Shown here piece by piece: positions 1-7,761 of a DNA stretch of 20,484 nucleotides. Source of the stretch: DATFIX01 sp047617305 (lineage in GTDB: Archaea; Halobacteriota; Halobacteria; Halobacteriales; Natrialbaceae); assembly GCA_047617305.1 (NCBI GenBank), contig JBLGCL010000027.1, positions 1-20,484 on the forward strand, read 5' to 3'. The stretch's first letter is position 1. Each line of letters opens with the position of its first letter. Under the pieces are notes generated by a model, which saw nothing but the letters and a program-made list of their open reading frames with translations, did not search any database and had not been told where the DNA came from. Made by a program: the position numbers and the translations under genes.

Positions 1-1
1 C

Positions 2-865
2 CTTGCGAGTCGGAACGAGACCTTCGCGGCAGCCTTCCAGCGAAGCGATACTGACGGGAACGGAGTTCCGGACTCGAACCTGAAGGCCCTGTACGACCAA
101 CTGTACGCCGCCGATGAGGAGCTGGCGAGTCGGGTCGTCGAACGGACCGACGGGGAGTATCGATCGATCCTCGTCACGCTCTCGCTCGACGCCGACTATT
201 CCGAGGCCGAGGACGTCGTTCCGAAACTTGTCACCGGCGCCGAGACCATGGCCGGCGACGGAAACCGACGGGAGGTGACCGTCGCCGGAAGCCTCGCGGT
301 CAACGAGTCGATCCTCGAGGAGCTGGTCGATGGGATTCTCCTGACCATGGTGATCGCACTGATCGCGATCCTCGTCGCCATGGTGGCGGTGTTCAAACTC
401 ACCCACGACAGCGCCTCGCTCGGCGTGATGGTCGCGATTCCGATCGCGCTGGTGCTCGGCATGGTGATCGGAGGAATGTACCTGCTGGACATCCCGCTCA
501 CGCTCCTGACGGCACTGTTGATCAGTCTCGTCATCGGCCTCGGGATCGACTACACCATCCACGTCGGCGACCGGTTCGCGGACGAATTGCGGGCCGGAAA
601 ATCGCCGAGTGCCGCCCTCGAGGACGCAGTCACCGGCACTGGCGGAGCCCTCCTCGGGAGTACGCTCACGTCGGCTGGCGCGTTCGCGACGATCGTCCTC
701 GTTCCGAGCGCCCAACTCCAGAGCTTCGGGCGTATCGTCGTCCTCGCGCTGGTGACGGCGTTCCTCGTGAGCATCCTCGTGTTGCCGAGTTTGCTCTGGC
801 TGTGGTCGCGCTACGCGGACCCGGAAGCAGTTTCCGCAACGTCCCCGTCCGAGAGCGTGCCCTGA
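2..865 (+). CDS. RND/MMPL-superfamily membrane transporter, C-terminal part (5' end outside window)
   Basis: The frame is open from the first bases of the window to a TGA at 863-865, giving 287 residues of a longer protein whose start lies upstream. An N-terminal soluble stretch (about residues 1-100, part of a periplasm-side porter-like domain) is followed by about five hydrophobic segments. Between the second and third lies the sequence GLGIDYTIHVGDRF, typical of RND/MMPL transporters, where the Asp is thought to serve ion coupling. The following amphipathic loop (ADELRAGKSPSAALEDAV) and the GST-SAGAFATIVL helix also fit the family. Haloarchaea carry many such proteins; the substrate (lipid, drug or hydrophobe) cannot be told from sequence. 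The C-terminal tail is short and Ser/Pro rich. The call is secure at superfamily level only. A perfect hairpin lies 71 bp after the stop. Confidence 0.85.
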   Translation, partial: LASRNETFAAAFQRSDTDGNGVPDSNLKALYDQLYAADEELASRVVERTDGEYRSILVTLSLDADYSEAEDVVPKLVTGAETMAGDGNRREVTVAGSLAVNESILEELVDGILLTMVIALIAILVAMVAVFKLTHDSASLGVMVAIPIALVLGMVIGGMYLLDIPLTLLTALLISLVIGLGIDYTIHVGDRFADELRAGKSPSAALEDAVTGTGGALLGSTLTSAGAFATIVLVPSAQLQSFGRIVVLALVTAFLVSILVLPSLLWLWSRYADPEAVSATSPSESVP

Positions 866-936
866 CGTCGATCTGATCATCATTCGTCGCCGTCCGGACC
901 ACGTCCGTCCAGGTTCCCGTCCGGATGAGATCCGAT

Positions 937-961
937 TCTCGACGTTTTTGCAACGTCGAGA
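937..961. repeat. 10-bp perfect inverted repeat (hairpin)
   Basis: TCTCGACGTT at 937-946 is matched by its exact reverse complement AACGTCGAGA at 952-961, with the 5-base loop TTTGC. It lies 71 bp after the transporter stop codon and outside any convincing gene. It could be a transcription end or RNA-stability hairpin of the upstream gene, or a binding site for a dimeric regulator. There is no long T-run directly after it, so a classical terminator is not shown. Confidence 0.6.
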
Positions 962-1287
962 CGCCCGACTCGTCGGAAACGACTCGACCCTCGAACCACC
1001 GGTCCAGGGCCCGGCCGTCGATCCGTCCGACGTGGACCAACTATTGGGATACGCCCTCACCCATCAGTTGACATATATATGGGGGCAAATCCCGGATCCG
1101 TGGAGGTGTTTGCCGGAGAAGCGTCGATCCCCCGGTGGGGCCTCTACGAACCATATAATACGAAAACCTCAAAAAAGTCAGATAGTTATCTTTCAGATAC
1201 GAATGGAGTTCTCGATTCATATCTCGGTGTTATTAATCGTTAGTAACAGGGAGCAAGCGCCGTTATTGGGGTTACTTTTTCGAAAGG

Positions 1288-1297
1288 TTTTATAAAT
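1288..1297 (+). promoter_or_regulatory. Alternative strong TATA-like element upstream of the TAXI-TRAP operon
   Basis: TTTTATAAAT, followed by a second AT string (TTTTTATATG, 1299-1308), is the most TATA-like sequence in the window. Transcription would start near 1318-1325 and leave a leader of roughly 50 nt before the ATG at 1374. It is called only from composition and position. Confidence 0.4.
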
Positions 1298-1343
1298 CTT
1301 TTTATATGTGGCTCCGGTGTTTAGTTAACCCATTTCCAATACG

Positions 1344-1353
1344 TTTTAGTATT
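1344..1353 (+). promoter_or_regulatory. Candidate TATA box for the TAXI-TRAP operon (leaderless placement)
   Basis: TTTTAGTATT is centred about 26 bp before the ATG at 1374. That is the distance expected in archaea if transcription starts at the start codon. No Shine-Dalgarno sequence precedes the ATG. A stronger TATA-like string at 1288-1297 would instead give a leader of about 55 nt; both may be used. Confidence 0.4.
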
Positions 1354-1373
1354 TGGGAGTGAGTACTTGCACC

Positions 1374-2330
1374 ATGGTGCGGAACCCCAACCGACGCGAC
1401 TTCGTCACAGCCGCAGGACTCGCCGGAATCACTGCCCTTGCAGGGTGTGCCGATCTCACTGGGGGCGGTGACGGCGATGTAACTCGCCTCTCGTGGCACG
1501 CCGGCGGAACGGGCGGGACCTATTTCCCACTCTCGAACGAGGTCAAGCAGGTCGTCGAGGAGAACTCCGATTTCAAACTCCAGGTCCAGTCCACGGGCGC
1601 ATCCGTCGAGAACGTCGGGTCATTGAAGAGCGGGGACGCCGACTTCGCGCTCATCCAGAACGACGTCGCCTATTTCGCGAAGAACGGAACGGGGATCGAC
1701 GCGTTCAAGGGTAACGCAGTCGAGAACCTCCGGGGCGTCGCGACGCTGTACCCGGAAACGATCACCATCGTTACGCTGGAAGACACCGGCATTACGAAGC
1801 CGGCGGACCTCGAAGGCAAACGGATCAACACCGGCGACCTGGGGTCGGGTACGCAGGTCAACGCCGTCCAGATCCTGAACGCGCTTGGCATTACCGACTA
1901 CGACGAACAGAACGCCGGGTTCTCGACCGCAGCCGACCAACTAAAGAACGGCGACATCGACGCGGCGTTCGTCGTCGGCGGGTGGCCGGTCGGTGCCATA
2001 TCCGACCTGGCAAACACGCACGCCGCCGAAATCGTCGAAATCAAGGGAGACAACCGACAGAAGGTCCTCGACGCCGCGCCCTTCTACGCCGAGGACACCA
2101 TTCCGGGCGGAACTTACAGCGGCGTCGGCAGCAAGCGTGAAACCGTCTCCGTACAGGCGATGATCGCGACGCGGTCCGGCCTCGAAGCGGAGACCGTCGA
2201 GGAGGTCACCGCCGCGATCTTCGACAATCTCGACGGCCTCACCATCAAAACGGACTTCATCTCGAAGGGGAGCGCCCAGGACGGCATGTCCATCGACCTC
2301 CACGAGGGTGCCGAGGCGTACTTCGGGTAG
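1374..2330 (+). CDS. TAXI-family TRAP transporter solute-binding lipoprotein
   Basis: The 318-residue extracytoplasmic binding protein of a TRAP uptake system would capture a small, probably carboxylate, ligand for the permease two genes downstream. The N-terminus NPNRRDFVTAAGLAG has the twin-arginine motif (R7-R8), a hydrophobic stretch and a lipobox LAGC (C25), so it is probably exported folded by Tat and lipid-anchored, as is common in haloarchaea. After a Gly/Asp linker the mature part opens with WHAGGTGGTYFPLSN, followed by STGASVENV and GDADFALIQNDVAYFA, all typical of the TAXI (TRAP-associated extracytoplasmic immunogenic) family. A TTG at 1353 would add seven residues before the ATG, but the Tat motif and the TATA spacing favour the ATG. 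Spacing to the next gene is 7 bp, so the three genes are probably co-transcribed. The substrate is unknown. Confidence 0.92.
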   Translation: MVRNPNRRDFVTAAGLAGITALAGCADLTGGGDGDVTRLSWHAGGTGGTYFPLSNEVKQVVEENSDFKLQVQSTGASVENVGSLKSGDADFALIQNDVAYFAKNGTGIDAFKGNAVENLRGVATLYPETITIVTLEDTGITKPADLEGKRINTGDLGSGTQVNAVQILNALGITDYDEQNAGFSTAADQLKNGDIDAAFVVGGWPVGAISDLANTHAAEIVEIKGDNRQKVLDAAPFYAEDTIPGGTYSGVGSKRETVSVQAMIATRSGLEAETVEEVTAAIFDNLDGLTIKTDFISKGSAQDGMSIDLHEGAEAYFG

Positions 2331-2337
2331 TACGTGA

Positions 2338-2820
2338 ATGGAGGCCCGCCGTTTCGTTGCGGTCGCGCTCGCCCTCGCAGTGGTTAGCGTCGGCCTGGTA
2401 GCGGCAACCTCGGCCGAGCGTGTTCTCGTCGTCGAGGACGCCGATACCGGCGAACGGCTTTTGACAGTTCCCGTCCATGAAGACTCCACCGTGACGCTCG
2501 CGTACACCCACAGCGTCGAGAAGACGCCCGTCGAGGACGTATACACCGTGGACGGGACGAGACTCGACAACACCCTGATGCGGTTCAAGTCGTACGGGTG
2601 GGGACTCCCGGCTCGCGAGAACGTCACGCTCAGGAACGGGTGGTTCGTGTTCGATCCCAACCGGTCGTACGCCGAACTGTACGTCAAGCCGGGCCGGATC
2701 GCGGATCACACGTTGGCCGTCGACGGGACGACCTACGACCTCGTGGAGCTCTCGAACGCCAGTACCGTTCGGATCACGGTGATTCGCAGGACGCCGATGT
2801 TCCACGTATTCCGACAATGA
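2338..2820 (+). CDS. DUF1850 domain-containing protein of the TRAP-TAXI operon
   Basis: This 160-residue protein has one N-terminal hydrophobic segment (about residues 5-24), acting as signal peptide or membrane anchor, followed by a small beta-rich domain. The sequence LAYTHSVEKTPVEDVYTVDG (about 59-78) and the later LRFKSYGWGLP-like and GWFVF segments match the DUF1850 family, whose members are repeatedly found beside TAXI-type TRAP transporters. Its role is not established; an accessory role at the outer face of the permease is an inference from position and the export signal. It lies between the binding protein (7 bp upstream) and the permease (14 bp downstream), so it is clearly part of the same operon. 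No Cys residues or catalytic motif were seen. Confidence 0.85.
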   Translation: MEARRFVAVALALAVVSVGLVAATSAERVLVVEDADTGERLLTVPVHEDSTVTLAYTHSVEKTPVEDVYTVDGTRLDNTLMRFKSYGWGLPARENVTLRNGWFVFDPNRSYAELYVKPGRIADHTLAVDGTTYDLVELSNASTVRITVIRRTPMFHVFRQ

Positions 2821-2834
2821 CCATATAACCGATT

Positions 2835-5456
2835 ATGAGCGACGATACAGACCCTTCAGAACCGGACCGGAACGCTGATCAAGAGGTAGAGGAACTGACC
2901 GACGAAGAAACCGAGGAGCTGCTCCAGGAGATCGAGCGCAAACGATCGCTCTCGGGCCTCGCGGCCATCGCGGTGTCGGTCGTGGCCATCGCGTTCTCGC
3001 TGTATCAAGTGTGGCTCGCCGCCGAAGGGTTCGAAATCGCGGTCACCCTCCCGACGGTCGGTGAAATCGAACTCATCGCTCTCCAGCAACTGCAGGCCAA
3101 CGCCATCCACGTCGTCTTCGGGGTGGTGATAGCCTTTGCCCTGTTCCCACCGTCGACAGGGGACGGGCTCGTCTCGCGGCGACTCAGGCGTCTCCACGCC
3201 GGGATCCGGGAACGGTTCGACGAGGATTCGCCGATCGTCACCGCCGCGGATGCGGTAGCTCGTGCCCTTCACTGGGCCTTCAGCGACCCCGACAGGCGCC
3301 GGATAACTCCCTTCGACCTCGTGTTGATCGCCTTCGCGCTGTTGGCGGCGATTTACTATCTCACGGAGTTCGACGAAATTCTGAGAATGCGGGCGCTGGG
3401 GCTGCAATCGGGCCGAACGGTCGGCGAAGTCTATCCGTTCCTCGGGTTCCTCGACGCGCTCCCGATTCTCGGCGTCTCGTCGTGGGCGTACCTGCTCGCC
3501 GTCGGGATGATCCTGCTCGTCCTCGAAGCCACCCGTCGCGCCCTCGGGGTGTACCTGATGACGATCGTCGGGTCGTTCGTCGTGTACGCGAAGTACGCGT
3601 TCCTGATCCCGCTGGACGCGCCGTTCGTCTCCGTGCTGTCGACCACCGAGGCCTCGTGGTCGACCATCGTCCGCAACCTCTGGTACACGGACCAGGGGAT
3701 TCTCGGCGTGCCGGTGCTCGTCTCCGTCCAGTTCATCTACATCTTCATCCTGTTCGGCGCGTTCCTGGAGATGTCCGGCGCGGGGCAGTGGCTCATCGAC
3801 CTCGCGTATTCGGTGACGGGCAAGCGCAAAGGTGGTCCGGCGAAGGCATCGATTATGGCATCCGGCTTCATGGGTACGATCTCCGGGTCCTCGATCGCGA
3901 ACACCGTGACGACCGGCGCGTTCACGATTCCACTGATGAAGAAGTCGGGGTATCGACCGTCGTTCTCGGGCGCCGTGGAGGCGTCGGCCTCGTCGGGCGG
4001 GCAGATCCTCCCGCCCGTCATGGGCGCCGCCGCGTTCCTCATCGTCGAGTACACGCTGACCCCCTACGCCGACGTCATCCTCGCGGCGGCCGTCCCGGCG
4101 GTGGTGTTCTTCTTCGGCGTCTGGGTGATGGTTCACCTCGAGGCTTCGCGGGCCGGTATCGGCGGCGTCGAGGGGCTCGATCTCGTCGACATACGCACGC
4201 ACCTCACGCACGGGTGGTTCTACCTCATCCCGATCGTGCTGTTGCTCTATTACCTGATCGTCGAGCGCCTGTCCGTCGCTCGATCGGCCTGGTTCACGAT
4301 CCTGGCGATCCTGGCGCTCATCGCGCTCGTGGCGGCGTATACGAAGGAGACGCGGGGTTACCTCGTCGGCGCTATCGCCGCGGTTGCGGCCCTCCAGGGC
4401 GGACTCGCCTGGCTGAACGACGGATCACCGCTCTTGAGCGTCGCCGGCTCCTTCGAGTGGATCATGATCGCCGGGAGTCTCGTCGTGCTGCTGGTTCGGT
4501 ACGACACCGATCCGGACCTCCTGCGGTACAACGACACCGTCGCGGAGGCTGCGGAGATGGTTTCGGCAAAAGTAAACCGGGAGTCGCTTGCAGACAACGC
4601 CCTGTTCCGGTACGGAACGTTCATCTTCAAGTCGCTCGATAACGGCGCGCGGACGGCGACGGCCGTGGTCATCGCGGTCGCCGCAGCGGGTATCATTCCG
4701 GGCGTGATCGCCACGACGGGACTCGGGCCGAACCTCACGGCACTCATCCTGGACCTCTCGGGCGGCTCGCTGGTCATCCTGTTGTTCATCACCGCCGTCT
4801 CGAGCATCATCCTGGGCATGGGCATGCCGACGACGGTCACCTACATCATCCTCGTCTCGTTGCTGGGACCGGCCATCGCCGAGTTCGGCATTCCCATCCT
4901 CGCGGCGCACCTCTTCATCCTGTACTTCGGCGTCATCGCCGACATCACGCCGCCGGTCGCCGTCGCGGCCTACGCCGCGTCGGGCGTGGCGAAGTCCGAC
5001 CCCTTCGACACGGGCGTCAAGGCGTTCAGCCTCTCGCTGAACAAGGCCATCGTTCCGTTCGCCTTCGTCCTCTCGCCGGGCATCCTCCTGCTACGGGGAA
5101 CGGGGACGGGCCAGGAGGTCCACGTCCTGACCTTTGCCGACGTCGCGGACCTCGGGTTTTTCGTTCCCGAGGTCCTCATCCCGATCCTCGGCGTGTTCGT
5201 TGGCGTCGTCGCGCTCGGAGCGACGGTCATCGGCTACTTCTACACGGACGTGTCCGGCGTCGAACGGGCCGGGTTCGCGGTGAGCGCGTTCCTGTTGATG
5301 GCGCCGGGGCTGCTCATCAGTCCGCTATCGGTGCTCGTGGGGTCGAGCATCGCCCTCGACATCGGGCTGCGAGCGGTCGGCGGGATCGTCTTCCTCGCGC
5401 TCCTCCTGTCGAAGCGTCGGGCGGCAACGTCGGAAAAGCGTCCCTCGAGTACCTGA
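2835..5456 (+). CDS. TRAP transporter fused permease (DctQ-like + DctM-like)
   Basis: This 873-residue polytopic membrane protein is the channel of the TRAP-TAXI system, driven by an ion gradient and fed by the lipoprotein at 1374. An acidic cytoplasmic N-terminus (about residues 1-35) precedes the small-subunit-like helices, then the large DctM-type core. Diagnostic segments are GTISGSSIANTVTTGAFTIP (about 350-370), SASSGGQILPPVMGAAAFLI (about 383-402) and LGMGMPTTVTYIILVSLLGP (about 658-677), the repeated discontinuous-helix signatures of the TRAP large subunit. The length (usual for fused TAXI permeases, about 650-900) shows the small subunit is fused rather than separate, and no separate dctQ gene is present. 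Extra C-terminal helices follow about residue 770. The substrate is unknown. The ATG at 2835 is the only sensible start; the segment before it is weakly AT-rich (CCATATAACC). Confidence 0.93.
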   Translation: MSDDTDPSEPDRNADQEVEELTDEETEELLQEIERKRSLSGLAAIAVSVVAIAFSLYQVWLAAEGFEIAVTLPTVGEIELIALQQLQANAIHVVFGVVIAFALFPPSTGDGLVSRRLRRLHAGIRERFDEDSPIVTAADAVARALHWAFSDPDRRRITPFDLVLIAFALLAAIYYLTEFDEILRMRALGLQSGRTVGEVYPFLGFLDALPILGVSSWAYLLAVGMILLVLEATRRALGVYLMTIVGSFVVYAKYAFLIPLDAPFVSVLSTTEASWSTIVRNLWYTDQGILGVPVLVSVQFIYIFILFGAFLEMSGAGQWLIDLAYSVTGKRKGGPAKASIMASGFMGTISGSSIANTVTTGAFTIPLMKKSGYRPSFSGAVEASASSGGQILPPVMGAAAFLIVEYTLTPYADVILAAAVPAVVFFFGVWVMVHLEASRAGIGGVEGLDLVDIRTHLTHGWFYLIPIVLLLYYLIVERLSVARSAWFTILAILALIALVAAYTKETRGYLVGAIAAVAALQGGLAWLNDGSPLLSVAGSFEWIMIAGSLVVLLVRYDTDPDLLRYNDTVAEAAEMVSAKVNRESLADNALFRYGTFIFKSLDNGARTATAVVIAVAAAGIIPGVIATTGLGPNLTALILDLSGGSLVILLFITAVSSIILGMGMPTTVTYIILVSLLGPAIAEFGIPILAAHLFILYFGVIADITPPVAVAAYAASGVAKSDPFDTGVKAFSLSLNKAIVPFAFVLSPGILLLRGTGTGQEVHVLTFADVADLGFFVPEVLIPILGVFVGVVALGATVIGYFYTDVSGVERAGFAVSAFLLMAPGLLISPLSVLVGSSIALDIGLRAVGGIVFLALLLSKRRAATSEKRPSST

Positions 5457-5514
5457 CCACGTTCGGGTTTCGATCGCGGACCGTAGTCTGCGACGTTTTG
5501 GGCCGGAATGTTCG

Positions 5515-5519
5515 TTTTT
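5515..5519 (+). terminator. Possible T-tract terminator after the TRAP operon
   Basis: A TTTTT run about 60 bp after the permease stop codon, in otherwise GC-rich intergenic DNA, resembles the simple T-tract terminators used by archaea. There is no clear stem before it, so the call is weak. Confidence 0.25.
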
Positions 5520-5587
5520 CCCCGATTCTCCGTTGAGCCGACGGCCGTTCGCCGCCGGCCCGTTCCGTTCGACGAGCGAGGGAACCG

Positions 5588-5594
5588 CTTTTGA
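5588..5594 (+). promoter_or_regulatory. Candidate TATA box for hisD
   Basis: CTTTTGA is centred 26 bp before the ATG at 5617, fitting a leaderless archaeal transcript. No Shine-Dalgarno is visible (the bases before ATG are GGTGCCCCC). Confidence 0.35.
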
Positions 5595-5616
5595 CTCGTC
5601 GGACCGAGGTGCCCCC

Positions 5617-6888
5617 ATGGACGTCCAGACGGTCTCGGATCTCGGGCCGGACGACCGGTCCGCGATCTTCGATCGGGACGCGGGGGTCGACGCGATCCGT
5701 GACGACGTTCGGGTCGTCGTCGATCGGGTTCGCGAGGAGGGCGACGTCGCCCTCCGGGAGTTCACGGCCGAATACGATGGCGTGGACGTCGGCGCGATCG
5801 AAATAACCGACGAGGCCGAACAGGCCGCGGCGACGGTCGAGGCTGAGGTCCACGAGGCGATCGACACTGCAGCCCGAAACGTCCGAACGTTCCACGAACG
5901 ACAGGTGCGATCGGACTGGACCGAGGACTTCGACGGCCGCGAACTCGGCCGGCGGTTTCGGCCATTGGAACGGGTTGGCGTCTACGTCCCGGGGGGATCG
6001 GCGGCCTACCCGTCGAGCGCGCTGATGGGCGTCATCCCGGCGGTCGTGGCCGGCGTCGACCAGGTGGTCGTGACGACGCCCCCGGCCGAGGAGATCAACC
6101 CCGTGACGCTGGCGGCGATCCACATTGCGGGGGCCGACGAAGTGTACCAGGTCGGGGGGTCCCAGGCCATCGCGGCGATGGCCTACGGCACCGAGTCGAT
6201 CCCCGCAGTCCAGAAGATCGTCGGGCCGGGGAATCGGTGGGTCACGGCCGCCAAGGCCGAGGTCCAGGGCGACGTCGCCATCGACTTCCTGGCCGGGCCG
6301 TCGGAGGTACTCGTCGTGGCCGACGACACGGCCGACCCGGCCTTCGTCGCGGCGGAACTGCTGGCCCAGGCGGAACACGACGAGAACGCGGCGGTCGTGG
6401 CAGTCACCGACGAGGAATCCGTTGCGACGGCGATCGCCGAGGCAGTCGAGGACCAGCTCCCCGAACGCGATCGGCGGGAGACGATCGACGCTGCCCTCGA
6501 GAACGACGCCAGCGGGGTCTTCCTCGCGCGGTCGATGAGCGAGGCGATCCTGTTCGCCGACGAGTTCGCCGCCGAGCACCTCTCGGTCCAGGTCGCCGAC
6601 CCGGAGACGGTGCTCGATCGGATCGACGCGGCCGGGAGCATCTTCGTCGGGCCGCACACTCCGGTCGCCGCTGGCGACTACGCCTCCGGCACCAACCACG
6701 TCCTCCCGACGAACGGGCTGGCGAAGCGACACGGCGGCCTCTCGGTCGACGAGTTCGTTCGATCGACCACGATCCAGCGGCTCGATCGGGGGGCGCTGGA
6801 ATCCCTGGGTGACGCCATCGTCACCCTGGCGGACGCCGAAGGGCTCGAGGCCCACGCGGAGAGCGTTCGCCGCCTCCTGGATCGATGA
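5617..6888 (+). CDS. hisD: Histidinol dehydrogenase
   Basis: HisD catalyses the last two steps of histidine biosynthesis, NAD-dependent oxidation of L-histidinol to L-histidine, in the cytoplasm as a zinc-dependent dimer. The 423-residue length is normal. Visible landmarks are VGVYVPGGSAAYPSS (120-134), the family signature around QVGGSQAIAAMAYGT (178-192), KIVGPGN (200-206) and GPSEVLVVAD (227-236). Catalytic E320-H321 sit in AAEHLSVQ. Probable zinc ligands are Q251 and H254 (QAEHD), D354 (GDYASGTNH) and H413. The frame extends upstream to 5533, but that part is low-complexity and the ATG at 5617 begins the family-typical N-terminus behind a TATA-like box. It overlaps the methyltransferase start by 4 bp (ATGA), so the two are co-transcribed. 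No other his genes are in the window, as is usual for scattered haloarchaeal his genes. Confidence 0.97.
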   Translation: MDVQTVSDLGPDDRSAIFDRDAGVDAIRDDVRVVVDRVREEGDVALREFTAEYDGVDVGAIEITDEAEQAAATVEAEVHEAIDTAARNVRTFHERQVRSDWTEDFDGRELGRRFRPLERVGVYVPGGSAAYPSSALMGVIPAVVAGVDQVVVTTPPAEEINPVTLAAIHIAGADEVYQVGGSQAIAAMAYGTESIPAVQKIVGPGNRWVTAAKAEVQGDVAIDFLAGPSEVLVVADDTADPAFVAAELLAQAEHDENAAVVAVTDEESVATAIAEAVEDQLPERDRRETIDAALENDASGVFLARSMSEAILFADEFAAEHLSVQVADPETVLDRIDAAGSIFVGPHTPVAAGDYASGTNHVLPTNGLAKRHGGLSVDEFVRSTTIQRLDRGALESLGDAIVTLADAEGLEAHAESVRRLLDR

Positions 6889-7655
6889 CCGACGGGTTGA
6901 CCGACGTCGACCTCCGACCCGCGTTCGAGGCGGTCCGCGAGGACCCGGAGAGCCGTCATTCGCTCGATACGTCCCTGGCCCCGGTTTACGAGGCAATCCG
7001 GACGGCTGACGATCGGCGCGTCGACGAGATGGCCAACCTCCTCGACCGGTATCTCCCCCTGGCCGAGACGCTGGTCGAGGTCGGTTGTGGCCCGGGCGAG
7101 CTATTGGGGCACCAGGAGGCAGTCGACACGTTCGTCGGCGTCGAATCGAGTCCAGACCTCCTGGGGCGGGCCGCGCGTCGAGTGCCGGTCGTGCGCGGGG
7201 ATCCACGGTCCATCCCGGCCGTCGACGTCGACGCTATCGCCGCCTTCGGATATCTCACCGCCGAGTTCGATCGGCCCGATCTGCGGTCGTTCGTGACCTC
7301 GGCCTTGGGCTCGTTGGCACCGGGCGGAACCCTCCTGTTCGACGTGCCGCTGTCGGCCCGGGCGTTCGACGCGGCCGACTTCGAAGTGACGGACGGCGGA
7401 GTCAGCGTTCGTCGGACGGTCGAGGTCGACGGGGGTGGCGAGACTGTCCGCGCGCGCGACCGGTACGAACTGATCGATCGCCTCGGGGACGAAACCGTCA
7501 CCACCGAGGTCGTACGGGAGTGCAGGATCTGGGACGTCGGGACCGTCTGGGACGTCGTTCACGACGCCGGATTCGAGTCGGTCGTTATCTCGTCGGGCGA
7601 CGTCGAACCGGGTGCCGCGCTGGTCGTCGCGGCCAGCGAGACCGAGGTGTCCTGA
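6885..7655 (+). CDS. Class I SAM-dependent methyltransferase
   Basis: A 256-residue protein with a Rossmann-type methyltransferase core. Motif I is VEVGCGPGEL (64-73), motif II VGVESSPDLL (84-93) places an acidic residue for the SAM ribose, and the post-I and motif IV region is DAIAAFGYLTAEF (116-128), followed by LAPGGTLLFDVP. It resembles generic UbiE/type 11-like methyltransferases; the substrate cannot be inferred. The start ATG overlaps the hisD stop (ATGA), showing translational coupling, but this pairing need not mean a role in histidine synthesis. The N-terminal 60 residues are helical and lack a known motif. A small-molecule or protein target are both possible. Confidence 0.85.
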   Translation: MTDGLTDVDLRPAFEAVREDPESRHSLDTSLAPVYEAIRTADDRRVDEMANLLDRYLPLAETLVEVGCGPGELLGHQEAVDTFVGVESSPDLLGRAARRVPVVRGDPRSIPAVDVDAIAAFGYLTAEFDRPDLRSFVTSALGSLAPGGTLLFDVPLSARAFDAADFEVTDGGVSVRRTVEVDGGGETVRARDRYELIDRLGDETVTTEVVRECRIWDVGTVWDVVHDAGFESVVISSGDVEPGAALVVAASETEVS

Positions 7656-7761
7656 TCGCCCGTTCCTATCCTCCGAGTCCGTTCGTCCGTCCGCCCGTTC
7701 GTCCCCGGCGACCGTCGCCGGTGTCGGAAGACGTATTCAGGTGTGGCGAGTCGGTGGGGCC

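Larger units (their letters stand above)
866..1373. other. Long intergenic region, AT-rich in its right half
   Basis: About 500 bp without a convincing gene. The left part has the base composition of the neighbours and holds the 937-961 hairpin. From about 1065 onward it becomes AT-rich, with TATA-like strings at 1071-1081 (ACATATATATG), 1152-1160 (CATATAATA), 1288-1297 (TTTTATAAAT) and 1344-1353 (TTTTAGTATT). A CCCCC/GGGG pair at 1129-1140 could form a small hairpin. The 115-codon open frame across 948-1295 has no family resemblance and runs through this AT-rich DNA, so it is not called. The region most likely carries the promoter(s) of the TRAP-TAXI operon. Confidence 0.6.

Noticed and set aside
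948..1295. 115-codon open frame on + strand
   Set aside because: Crosses the 937-961 hairpin edge and the AT-rich control region, has no recognisable domain and its codon use differs from the neighbours; more likely non-coding.
5317..7206. 629-codon open frame on the - strand opposite hisD
   Set aside because: Arg/Asp/Gly-rich antisense translation with no domain; hisD on + is certain.
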